The notes under the pieces were generated by a model. That model was not told where the DNA came from, ran no database searches, and saw only the letters and a program-made list of their open reading frames with translations. Made by a program: the position numbers and the translations under genes. 5,518 nucleotides of DNA from an uncultured Ruminococcus sp. GTDB lineage: Bacteria > Bacillota > Clostridia > Oscillospirales > Ruminococcaceae. The stretch is from NCBI GenBank assembly GCA_900553675.1, contig USEH01000151.1, positions 1 through 5,518 of the forward strand, written 5' to 3'. The first letter of the stretch is position 1; each line of letters starts with the position of its first letter. Below are positions 1 through 5,518 of this stretch, one piece after another.

Positions 1-260
1 GCTTGCAGCACCTTTATAAAAGACTCTTCGGTGTAAACATATCCTCGGATATAATCAACTCAAGGCTTGCAAGGGCAAAGGATCTCTTATCCTCAACCAA
101 TCTGACGGTTGACAGGGTGGCAGAGCACTGCGGATATTCCTGCACCTACAGCTTTTTGCGTCAGTTCAAGGAAAAATGCGGATGCACGCCGACTCAGTAC
201 AGAAAAAAGTCTCTGCCCGACGGTGAAATGTGGAGCAAGCTGAGCGGCTCGGATACGTAA
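1..260 (+). CDS. AraC-family transcriptional regulator, C-terminal DNA-binding domain (5' end outside the window)
   Basis: Only the last 85 or so residues are visible, in the frame whose first full codon is at position 3. That codon (TTG) is an internal Leu of the first helix-turn-helix and not a start. The visible part matches the AraC/XylS fold: the end of the first HTH (YKRLFG), the linker helix SRLARAKDLL, then a second HTH with VAEHCGYSCTYSFLRQFKE and the family-typical G-C-T-P-x-x-Y-R ending (GCTPTQYRK). The stop is TAA at 258-260. In Bacillota this domain occurs on classical sugar-responsive AraC regulators and on YesN-type two-component response regulators. Because the N-terminal sensor or receiver half is missing, the two cannot be told apart. 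The next gene, a lipoprotein glycosidase, starts 32 nt downstream with no terminator between them, so the regulator probably controls, and is co-transcribed with, a polysaccharide-utilisation gene. Family assignment is secure; ligand and targets are unknown. Confidence 0.93.
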   Translation, partial: LQHLYKRLFGVNISSDIINSRLARAKDLLSSTNLTVDRVAEHCGYSCTYSFLRQFKEKCGCTPTQYRKKSLPDGEMWSKLSGSDT

Positions 261-279
261 AAGCGATTATATGCTTTGT

Positions 280-285
280 GAGAGG
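280..285 (+). promoter_or_regulatory. Ribosome binding site of the GH43 gene
   Basis: GAGAGG lies 7 nt before the ATG at 293. It selects that start over an in-frame ATG at 230, which lies inside the regulator gene. The protein from 293 also begins directly with a lipoprotein signal peptide (MKKLTLII), as expected for a true start. Confidence 0.8.
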
Positions 286-292
286 ATCATAC

Positions 293-1852
293 ATGAAAAA
301 GCTAACTTTGATTATAGCTGCCGTCCTATCCGCCGCGGCATTGCTTACATCATGCGCGGATAAAATAGATTATAACGCCGGTGAGCTTGTGCTGCCGAGC
401 TTAAGTGAGGAAGAAATTATGAATACAATTGACCTTGGTTTGGACATCGACAAAAAGCATATGGCTAAAAGCCTTAAGCCGTCGGAGGATTCTAATCCGA
501 TATCTCCTAACGTCTTCTGCGCCGACCCTACAGCCGTAGAGTACAACGGAAGACTTTATGTTTACGGAACCAACGACCATCAGCAGTATGAGGAAGTCGG
601 CAAGGATGGCAAAAATAGCTATGAAAAGATAAAATCACTGGTTGTTTTCTCAACCGACGATATGTTAAACTGGGTGTATCACGGCAGGATAGAGGTTGGC
701 GAAATAGCTCCGTGGATATATACATCATGGGCACCGTCAATAACCTCGCGCGTGGAGGATGACGGTTTAACTCACTTCTACCTTTATTTCTCCAACAGCG
801 GCGCAGGAGTTGGCGTGATAACCTCTACCGACCCTGTTACCGGATGGACAGATCCGCTTGGCAAGCCGCTAATATCAAGTGAAACCGAGGGCTTGGGCGA
901 CTGCCCCAATCCGTTTGACCCGGGGGTATGTATAGACGACAACGGCGTCGGTTGGCTTGCATTCGGCGGGGGAACAGCCGCCGACGGAAGCGAATATATG
1001 CCCAAGGCGACAAGAATAGTAAAACTCGGCAGCGATATGATATCCTTAGACAGTGAGATAGCGCAGATCCCGACCTATTATGCCTTTGAAGCAAGCGAAT
1101 TAAATTACATCAATGGCAAATATGTTTATACATATAATACAAGCTGGGCTGAGCGCACAGAATGGGAGGAAAAAACCGACCCGCCGTCTGCCTGCTCTAT
1201 GGCTTATATGACCACAACAACTCCGCTTAATCCCGAAAGCTGGGAGTACAGGGGACACTACTTCCTCAATCCCGGCGAAACCGGACTGGGCTATTCCAAT
1301 AATCACACCCATATGCACAAGTACAAGGGTCAGTGGTATATCATATATCATACTCTTACTTTGCAGGAAAGGTCTGATACCAGCGGAGGATTCAGGAGTA
1401 TGTGCATAGATACTCTTGATGTCAACGAGAAAAAGACAAAGATAGCTCTTCGCGGAGGCACCCGCGAGGGCGTTGAAGGAATTAAAAACCTTAATCCTTA
1501 TATTGCGCACAGCGGTACAGAAATGTATAATGCCGCCGGAATATGGTATGAACGCAAAGATGATGGCATCCTTTGTTCGACCTCTGTCAGCGATAATGCA
1601 TGGATATGTCTTAAAAACGTCGACTTCGGCGATTCTGCAAAGCGTTTTCTTGCCAAGGTCAAGGGCAAAGGAAAGCTTCAGGTTTGCATAGACTCCAACA
1701 AGGAGGGCGAAATAATCGCCGCTGCGGAGTTTGACAGCTCGGATTTCGGAGCTATAGCGGCGGACGTTTTACAGGACCTTTCGGGCGTTCACGATGTATA
1801 TATACAGCTCTCTACCACCGGAATGACATTGGAAAGCTGGCAGTTTGAATAG
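293..1852 (+). CDS. Lipoprotein glycoside hydrolase family 43 with C-terminal CBM6-like module
   Basis: This is a 519-residue exported protein. Residues 1-21 form a lipoprotein signal peptide with lipobox L-T-S-C. Cys21 would be lipidated and anchor the enzyme outside the membrane. Residues about 68-400 resemble the five-bladed beta-propeller of GH43. The likely general base is Asp78 in CADPTAVEYNG, the pKa-modulating Asp is Asp209 in NPFDPGV, and the general acid is Glu266 in AFEASELNYINGKY. Other typical elements are SWAPSI (145-150), ITSTDPVTGW (176-185), NNHTHMHKYKGQWY (336-349) and the propeller-closing YH at 352-353. Residues about 405-519 look like a CBM6 jelly roll (AWICLKNVDFG, GVHDVYIQL, final ESWQFE). 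In the family such enzymes are arabinofuranosidases, xylosidases or arabinanases. The GH43+CBM6 pairing favours arabinoxylan or xylan side-chain or oligomer cleavage, but activity cannot be read from sequence alone. No frameshift or missing catalytic residue is seen. The gene follows an AraC-type regulator by 32 nt and is probably transcribed with it. Confidence 0.88.
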   Translation: MKKLTLIIAAVLSAAALLTSCADKIDYNAGELVLPSLSEEEIMNTIDLGLDIDKKHMAKSLKPSEDSNPISPNVFCADPTAVEYNGRLYVYGTNDHQQYEEVGKDGKNSYEKIKSLVVFSTDDMLNWVYHGRIEVGEIAPWIYTSWAPSITSRVEDDGLTHFYLYFSNSGAGVGVITSTDPVTGWTDPLGKPLISSETEGLGDCPNPFDPGVCIDDNGVGWLAFGGGTAADGSEYMPKATRIVKLGSDMISLDSEIAQIPTYYAFEASELNYINGKYVYTYNTSWAERTEWEEKTDPPSACSMAYMTTTTPLNPESWEYRGHYFLNPGETGLGYSNNHTHMHKYKGQWYIIYHTLTLQERSDTSGGFRSMCIDTLDVNEKKTKIALRGGTREGVEGIKNLNPYIAHSGTEMYNAAGIWYERKDDGILCSTSVSDNAWICLKNVDFGDSAKRFLAKVKGKGKLQVCIDSNKEGEIIAAAEFDSSDFGAIAADVLQDLSGVHDVYIQLSTTGMTLESWQFE

Positions 1853-1870
1853 AAAAAACAGGTTTAATAT

Positions 1871-1918
1871 AACAGCGTCTATCGTGCGATATCAGCATGG
1901 CAGGCGCTGTTTATTATA
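1871..1918 (+). terminator. Candidate intrinsic terminator after the GH43 gene
   Basis: A 10-bp inverted repeat pairs AACAGCGTCT (1871-1880) with AGGCGCTGTT (1902-1911), with one G-T wobble. It starts 19 nt after the GH43 stop. The 21-nt loop contains a smaller self-complementary ATCG/CGAT pair (1881-1884 and 1887-1890). The 3' side is TTATTATATA, which is T/A-rich but not a clean T run, so termination may be partial. It separates the glycosidase transcript from the cas operon. Confidence 0.55.
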
Positions 1919-1949
1919 TACAGAAATATGGTATGACTTTGATTAATAT

Positions 1950-2013
1950 GCTGAATTATGAGATATGTTATTGAAGAATCGTTGAATACGCGCTGAATTT
2001 ATGATATACTTAT
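1950..2013 (+). repeat. Imperfect direct repeat overlapping the cas3 promoter
   Basis: Two related stretches of about 22 nt start at 1950 and 1992. Both begin with the exact 8-mer GCTGAATT and continue with a similar TATGA/GATAT/TTAT text, differing by small insertions and deletions. The period is 42 bp, about four helical turns. The second copy contains the -10 element of the predicted cas3 promoter. It could be an old tandem duplication of a promoter segment, a pair of regulator-binding sites, or chance similarity in AT-rich DNA. Confidence 0.4.
1982..2010 (+). promoter_or_regulatory. Predicted sigma-A type promoter of the cas operon
   Basis: The -35 element TTGAAT (1982-1987) and -10 element TATACT (2005-2010) are separated by the optimal 17 nt. 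TG at 2002-2003 makes an extended -10 (TGATATACT). Transcription would start near 2016-2018, leaving a leader of about 105 nt before cas3. The region 2004-2015 is also a short palindrome, ATATA-CT-TATAT, over the -10 element. No closer promoter of this quality is seen before cas3. Confidence 0.65.
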
Positions 2014-2050
2014 ATGAAAATAAAGCTAATATCAGGCAAAACTTTAACCG

Positions 2051-2080
2051 GCTGCATTATTCGTCATAAGCAGCGATTTT
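2051..2080 (+). promoter_or_regulatory. Bulged hairpin in the cas3 5' leader, possible attenuator
   Basis: GCTGC (2051-2055) pairs with GCAGC (2070-2074). Inside it TTAT (2057-2060) pairs with ATAA (2066-2069), with A2056 bulged and a 5-nt loop TCGTC. This gives nine base pairs in the leader transcribed from the predicted promoter. The sequence GATTTT follows at once (2075-2080), a short T run that resembles a weak intrinsic terminator. It may reduce read-through into the cas genes or simply be leader structure. It matches no riboswitch class that I recognise. Confidence 0.4.
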
Positions 2081-2105
2081 GCAGGGACAGTATTTATATT
2101 TGTGA

Positions 2106-2113
2106 AAAAGGTG
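2106..2113 (+). promoter_or_regulatory. Ribosome binding site of cas3
   Basis: AAAAGGTG, one mismatch from an AAGGAG-type Shine-Dalgarno core, ends 9 nt before the ATG at 2123. It supports that start, which also yields a protein beginning close to the first HD-domain histidine, as is usual for Cas3. Confidence 0.7.
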
Positions 2114-2122
2114 TAAAATCAT

Positions 2123-4864
2123 ATGGAACTCCGCTCACTTACTTCATGGCAGTTTATGCGATTATTGCCCGGAAAAGCCAATCACACAAAATCCAATCTG
2201 TGGCTTCCGACATGGGTGCATTTATGCGATACGGCTGGCGTTATGCGGCATTTGTGCGCAGAGTGGCTGCCGGATTCGATAAGAAATGCGGTTAACATCG
2301 GGGACGATTTCGACAGCCTTTGCGCTTTTCTTGCTTACATTCACGATATCGGCAAGTTTTCTGCGGACTTTATATATAAAATTTCGCCAGAGCTGCCGTT
2401 AACGGTTAAAGAAAACCTGCTGCAAACGGATTTACGTATGGACTCCTGCGGATTTTCAAATTCATATACACACGGATTCTTAGGAGCGAAGATTCTGGAA
2501 AGCTTTTCACTGCCAAAGGAAATATACTCGGTTGTCGCCGCGCATCATGGCAAGCCGCTTAAAGCTCATGAGCTGGGTCCCAATAACGACTGCACGGTAA
2601 ATCTGTATGGTCATAGCGGGGAAAACAGTTCTTTTGCGCAGACATGGAGAACGCTTTGGATGGAATGGCTTGATTTTTCATTGAATCGGGCGGGATATAA
2701 ACAGCTTTCTGAGCTTCCGAAGCCGGATATGCACACGCAGATGCTTCTTTGCGGTCTGCTGATAATGGCAGACTGGATTGCAAGCAATACCTACTATTTC
2801 CCGCTGATCGACGCAGATGATACCGGCGAACATCTTGATTTGAGCGAGCGTGTATACGCGGCATGGAAAAATCTGAATCTGCCGTCAGGCTGGCTGCCGG
2901 GTGCATTTATCATGGATAATGACGAGTTCAAAAGCAGGTTCGGATTTCTGCCGAACACAGTTCAGAGTGCGTTTATTCAGGCTATTCATAACAGCGTAGA
3001 ACCCAGAATTTATATCTTAGAAGCGCAGATGGGCGTTGGAAAGACCGAAGCCGCGCTGTGCGGTGCCGAGCTTTTGTCGGCAAGAAAAAATTCAGGAGGG
3101 ATTTTCTTCGGGCTTCCTACTCAGGCGACTGCAAACGGCATTTTCCCACGTATTATTGAATGGTCGCGGCATCAGGCTGATGAAATAAAGCTTGCTGTAA
3201 GGCTTGCCCATGGTATGGCTGAGCTTAATGAAGACTATCAGGAGCTGTTTGAGCAGAGCCACAGCAATTATTCCGAGGAATCGGAAGGACTTGTCGTTCA
3301 CTCGTTTTTCAGCGGACGCAAGCAAGCACTGCTGGCAAACATGGTTGTCGGAACGGTGGATCAGCTTTTGATGATGGCACTGAAACAAAAGCACGTTATG
3401 CTGCGACATCTTGGTATGGCTGGAAAAATTGTGATTGTGGATGAGTGTCATGCGTATGACGCCTATATGAACCGATATCTTGACAGGGCATTGTGCTGGC
3501 TTGGAGAGTATAAGGTGCCGGTTATTATTCTTTCGGCAACGCTTCCCGAAAAAAGAAGAGAAGAATTGATAGGCGCATACCTCAAAAGAAAAATCGGTAA
3601 GGATGAGCCGTGGAAGAAAAACAGGGGATACCCCTTACTGACATGGACAGACGGTGAAGAAGTCTGTCAGGAAGTGATTAAAGCAGGAACGGCTGAAAAG
3701 ACGGTAGCTATACACAAGCTGCCGGACGAAAACGGTCTGACACACCTGCTGAAATGCAAGCTTGCAGAAGGCGGCTGTGCCGGAGTAATTGTCAACACAG
3801 TAAATCGCGCTCAGACGATTGCTCAGCTGATTCGGACAGATATGCCAGACAAGCGGGTAATTCTGATTCATGCGCATTTTCTGATGCCCGACCGCGCCGA
3901 AAAGGAGCACGAGCTGCTTTCACTTATCGGGAAAAACTCGACAGCCGAACAGCGCAATAATCTTATTGTGGTAGGAACTCAGGTGCTGGAGCAGTCGTTG
4001 GATATCGACTTCGACCTGATGGTAACGGACTTGTGTCCGATGGATTTGCTGCTGCAGCGCATGGGACGTCTGCACAGGCATACAAAAAGAAATGCAGAGC
4101 GTCCTCCGCTTGTGCGGGATGCAGAGTGTTATGTTATGGGGACGGCAGATGAGCCTGAAGGCGGCTCAAAGGCGATTTACGGTGAATGGCTGCTCTACCG
4201 CACAAGGCAGCTGCTTCCGAATCAAATTGTCCTGCCGACAGATATACCGAATCTGGTGCAGGATACATATGAGGAGCCTGATGCTTCGGCTGATGAAGCC
4301 GCAATGAATCTGTGGAACGATTTCAAGGAGAAACAGGTAATAAAGCAGAGCAAAGCGGATGCCTTTAAGCTGCGCGAACCAAACCGGCGCGGCGGAATAA
4401 CCGGTATTTTGGATACGGAGTTTCCTGATGATTCATCCGAAAGCGATAAGTCAAGAGAGGAACGCGCGCAAGCCGCTGTCCGTGACGGTGAACCGTCTGT
4501 TCCTGTTCTTGTGATGATTCGCTACAGCGACTCCGAAGAAATCGGATTTTTGCCGTGGAGGAATGACGGACGGCGTCTGACGGCAAGCGCGGTTCCGTGC
4601 GAAGCGGATTGCAGGGAGATTGCCCGTCAGCAGCTCAGGCTTCCCGCAGTATTCAGTAAGGAATATACCGTTAGAAAAACCATAAGCGAGCTTGAAGAAA
4701 TAACGCGGGCTATTGCTCCGTGGCAGCAATCACATTGGCTGAAAGGAGAGCTTTTCCTGCTTTTAGACGAGAATATGAATACATCCCTTTCCGGTTACAA
4801 TATTCACTACAACGCAGAGATGGGCTTGATATATAGAAAGGAGGAAAATTTAATTGGACAATAA
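2123..4864 (+). CDS. cas3: CRISPR-associated helicase-nuclease Cas3, type I-E
   Basis: This 913-residue protein has the full Cas3 layout. Cas3 is recruited by target-bound Cascade, unwinds the non-target strand and degrades it 3' to 5' with its HD nuclease. HD domain, about 1-250: the metal-ligand candidates are His33 (WVHLCD), His74-Asp75 (HDIGK), His117 (THGFLGAK), His141-His142 (AAHHGKP) and Asp217 (ADWIAS). Superfamily 2 helicase, about 275-690: Walker A EAQMGVGKTEAAL (300-312), motif Ia FFGLPTQATANG (328-339), VGTVDQLLM (409-417), Walker B DECHAYD (440-446), SATLP (471-475), VIVNTVNRAQ (555-564), VGTQVLEQSLD (617-627) and QRMGRLHRH (645-653). Residues about 720-913 are the C-terminal domain, preceded by an acidic, charged stretch (about 769-783). 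Length and motifs fit a single-chain, active enzyme. The DEAH box is DECH, which keeps the catalytic Asp-Glu and His. It is the first gene of the operon and overlaps cas8e by 11 nt. The I-E subtype rests mainly on that neighbour. Confidence 0.97.
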   Translation: MELRSLTSWQFMRLLPGKANHTKSNLWLPTWVHLCDTAGVMRHLCAEWLPDSIRNAVNIGDDFDSLCAFLAYIHDIGKFSADFIYKISPELPLTVKENLLQTDLRMDSCGFSNSYTHGFLGAKILESFSLPKEIYSVVAAHHGKPLKAHELGPNNDCTVNLYGHSGENSSFAQTWRTLWMEWLDFSLNRAGYKQLSELPKPDMHTQMLLCGLLIMADWIASNTYYFPLIDADDTGEHLDLSERVYAAWKNLNLPSGWLPGAFIMDNDEFKSRFGFLPNTVQSAFIQAIHNSVEPRIYILEAQMGVGKTEAALCGAELLSARKNSGGIFFGLPTQATANGIFPRIIEWSRHQADEIKLAVRLAHGMAELNEDYQELFEQSHSNYSEESEGLVVHSFFSGRKQALLANMVVGTVDQLLMMALKQKHVMLRHLGMAGKIVIVDECHAYDAYMNRYLDRALCWLGEYKVPVIILSATLPEKRREELIGAYLKRKIGKDEPWKKNRGYPLLTWTDGEEVCQEVIKAGTAEKTVAIHKLPDENGLTHLLKCKLAEGGCAGVIVNTVNRAQTIAQLIRTDMPDKRVILIHAHFLMPDRAEKEHELLSLIGKNSTAEQRNNLIVVGTQVLEQSLDIDFDLMVTDLCPMDLLLQRMGRLHRHTKRNAERPPLVRDAECYVMGTADEPEGGSKAIYGEWLLYRTRQLLPNQIVLPTDIPNLVQDTYEEPDASADEAAMNLWNDFKEKQVIKQSKADAFKLREPNRRGGITGILDTEFPDDSSESDKSREERAQAAVRDGEPSVPVLVMIRYSDSEEIGFLPWRNDGRRLTASAVPCEADCREIARQQLRLPAVFSKEYTVRKTISELEEITRAIAPWQQSHWLKGELFLLLDENMNTSLSGYNIHYNAEMGLIYRKEENLIGQ
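4837..4844 (+). promoter_or_regulatory. Strong ribosome binding site that fixes the TTG start of cas8e
   Basis: AAAGGAGG, a near-perfect Shine-Dalgarno sequence, lies inside the last codons of cas3 and ends 9 nt before the TTG at 4854. It decides in favour of this non-ATG start, because the first in-frame ATG comes only at codon 92, far inside the conserved N-terminal domain. Confidence 0.88.
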
Positions 4865-5518
4865 ATCTTTTAATTTGTTGGACGAGGCATGGATACGGGT
4901 TATTTACCCCGATTGTCGGGAAGATGAGGTATCACTGAAGCAGTTTTTTTCCGGAGTGCATACATATACCGACCTTGCGGGCGAGCTGCCAACTCAGAAT
5001 GCAGCTGTTCTGAGACTGCTTCTGGCGGTGCTTCATGCGGTATTTTACCGCTTTGACGAAGAGGGGAATCCATCCGAAATAACAAACTCGGATGACGTCT
5101 ACGACCGCTGGCAGGCACTGTGGGAAATGGGTCGTTTTCCGGCCGAACCGATTGAAAGGTATTTAGAAAGCTATCGCGACCGCTTTGACCTTTTTGACGA
5201 CAAAAGACCGTTTTATCAGGTGCCGCAAGCAAAGATAGGAACCGAGTATTCATCAGCTAAGCTTAACGGCGAAATATCGGAAAGCGGCAACAAGAAAAGA
5301 CTGTTTCCCACAATAACAGGCGAAGAAAAAAATACGCTGAGTTACGCAGAAGCGGCAAGATGGCTTTTGTATGTGAACGCGTTTGATGATACGTCATCTA
5401 AGCCAAAAGGCAAAAATCTTCCGTCTCCCGGAGCGGGTTGGATCGGAAAGCTTGGCTTTATTCAGGCAGTGGGCAGAAACCTGTTTGAAACTCTTATGCT
5501 AAACTTAGTACTGCTGAA
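4854..5518 (+). CDS. cas8e: Type I-E Cascade large subunit Cas8e (CasA/Cse1), N-terminal part; gene runs off the right edge
   Basis: From the TTG at 4854, 221 codons are open to the window end. Cas8e is the large Cascade subunit: it recognises the PAM, helps open the target duplex and recruits Cas3. The Cse1 family is recognised from FNLLDEAWIRV at residues 6-16, LAGELPTQNAAVLRLLLAVL at 41-60, the RPFYQVP turn at 118-124, and the GWIGKLGF (195-202) and NLFETLMLN (209-217) segments. The E. coli protein is about 500 residues, so roughly the last half is missing here. The start overlaps the cas3 stop by 11 nt, implying translational coupling. Compared by eye with E. coli CasA, the CxxC pair (Cys140/Cys143 there) is absent, and the PAM-loop region reads NKKRLFPT (about 146-153) instead of the E. 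coli text around Phe129-Asn131. This is either lineage variation or altered PAM contacts. The family call is very secure. Confidence 0.95.
   Translation, partial: MDNKSFNLLDEAWIRVIYPDCREDEVSLKQFFSGVHTYTDLAGELPTQNAAVLRLLLAVLHAVFYRFDEEGNPSEITNSDDVYDRWQALWEMGRFPAEPIERYLESYRDRFDLFDDKRPFYQVPQAKIGTEYSSAKLNGEISESGNKKRLFPTITGEEKNTLSYAEAARWLLYVNAFDDTSSKPKGKNLPSPGAGWIGKLGFIQAVGRNLFETLMLNLVLL

Noticed and set aside
230..292. An upstream in-frame ATG that would lengthen the GH43 protein by 21 residues
   Set aside because: It lies within the AraC-type gene, has no ribosome site, and would bury the lipoprotein signal peptide behind an unrelated segment.
1100..1510. A reverse-strand open frame of 136 codons antisense to the GH43 gene
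   Set aside because: It lies fully inside the conserved glycosidase, whose catalytic and propeller motifs are in the + frame. The reverse product shows no family motif.
1853..2122. Possible CRISPR repeats, leader or anti-repeat next to cas3
   Set aside because: No GC-rich palindromic 28-29-nt repeat of I-E type and no regularly spaced repeats were found. The only repeat is the AT-rich pair at 1950 and 1992.
1853..2122. Insertion sequence ends or a target-site duplication at the boundary between the metabolic and cas genes
   Set aside because: No transposase remnant, terminal inverted repeat pair or flanking duplication could be seen. The stem-loop at 1871-1911 is better explained as a terminator.
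2014..2295. A + strand open frame of 93 codons beginning just upstream of and overlapping cas3
   Set aside because: Its ATG lies at or before the predicted transcription start, it has no ribosome site, the product resembles nothing known, and most of it overlaps the well-supported cas3 in another frame.
2123..4864. Possible split or inactivated cas3 (separate HD and helicase genes, or a frameshift)
   Set aside because: The frame is continuous for 913 residues, with the HD residues and helicase motifs all present in order.
4900..5253. A reverse-strand open frame of 117 codons at the start of cas8e
   Set aside because: The + strand frame here encodes unmistakable Cse1 motifs with a strong ribosome site. 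The reverse frame is a shadow.

Overview
The window looks like chromosomal DNA of an anaerobic, plant-polysaccharide-degrading Bacillota, most likely a Clostridia member of the Ruminococcus/Oscillospiraceae type from a gut or rumen. That is an inference. It rests on a lipoprotein GH43 + CBM6-like glycosidase behind an AraC-type regulator, strong AGGAGG-type ribosome binding sites, a TTG start with a perfect Shine-Dalgarno sequence, and the style of the Cas3/Cas8e sequences. No rRNA, tRNA or other phylogenetic marker is present. Every gene is on the + strand.

Left part (1-1852): the 3' end of an AraC-family DNA-binding protein, cut by the window edge, is followed after 32 nt by a complete gene for a secreted, lipid-anchored family 43 glycoside hydrolase with a C-terminal CBM6-like module. 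The pair reads as the end of a carbohydrate-utilisation locus acting on arabinoxylan- or arabinan-like substrates at the cell surface. The close spacing suggests co-transcription.

Middle (1853-2122): a 270-nt AT-rich intergenic region. It holds a stem-loop that could terminate the glycosidase transcript, an imperfect direct repeat with a 42-bp period, a good sigma-A type promoter with an extended -10 element, and a leader of about 105 nt containing a bulged hairpin. This is the functional boundary between metabolism and defence.

Right part (2123-5518): the start of a type I-E CRISPR-Cas operon. It consists of a complete cas3 (HD nuclease plus superfamily 2 helicase, all key motifs intact) overlapping by 11 nt the 5' part of cas8e (casA/cse1), which runs off the right edge. 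Cas8e is the large Cascade subunit that recognises the PAM and recruits Cas3, which then unwinds and degrades the target. The remaining genes expected in this subtype (cse2, cas7, cas5, cas6e, cas1, cas2) and the repeat array are not in the window and would be expected to its right. No CRISPR repeat is visible here.

I see no clearly new system. The points most worth a second look are the duplicated promoter-like region and leader hairpin ahead of cas3, and a Cas8e whose PAM-sensing loop and zinc-binding CxxC region differ from the E. coli protein.
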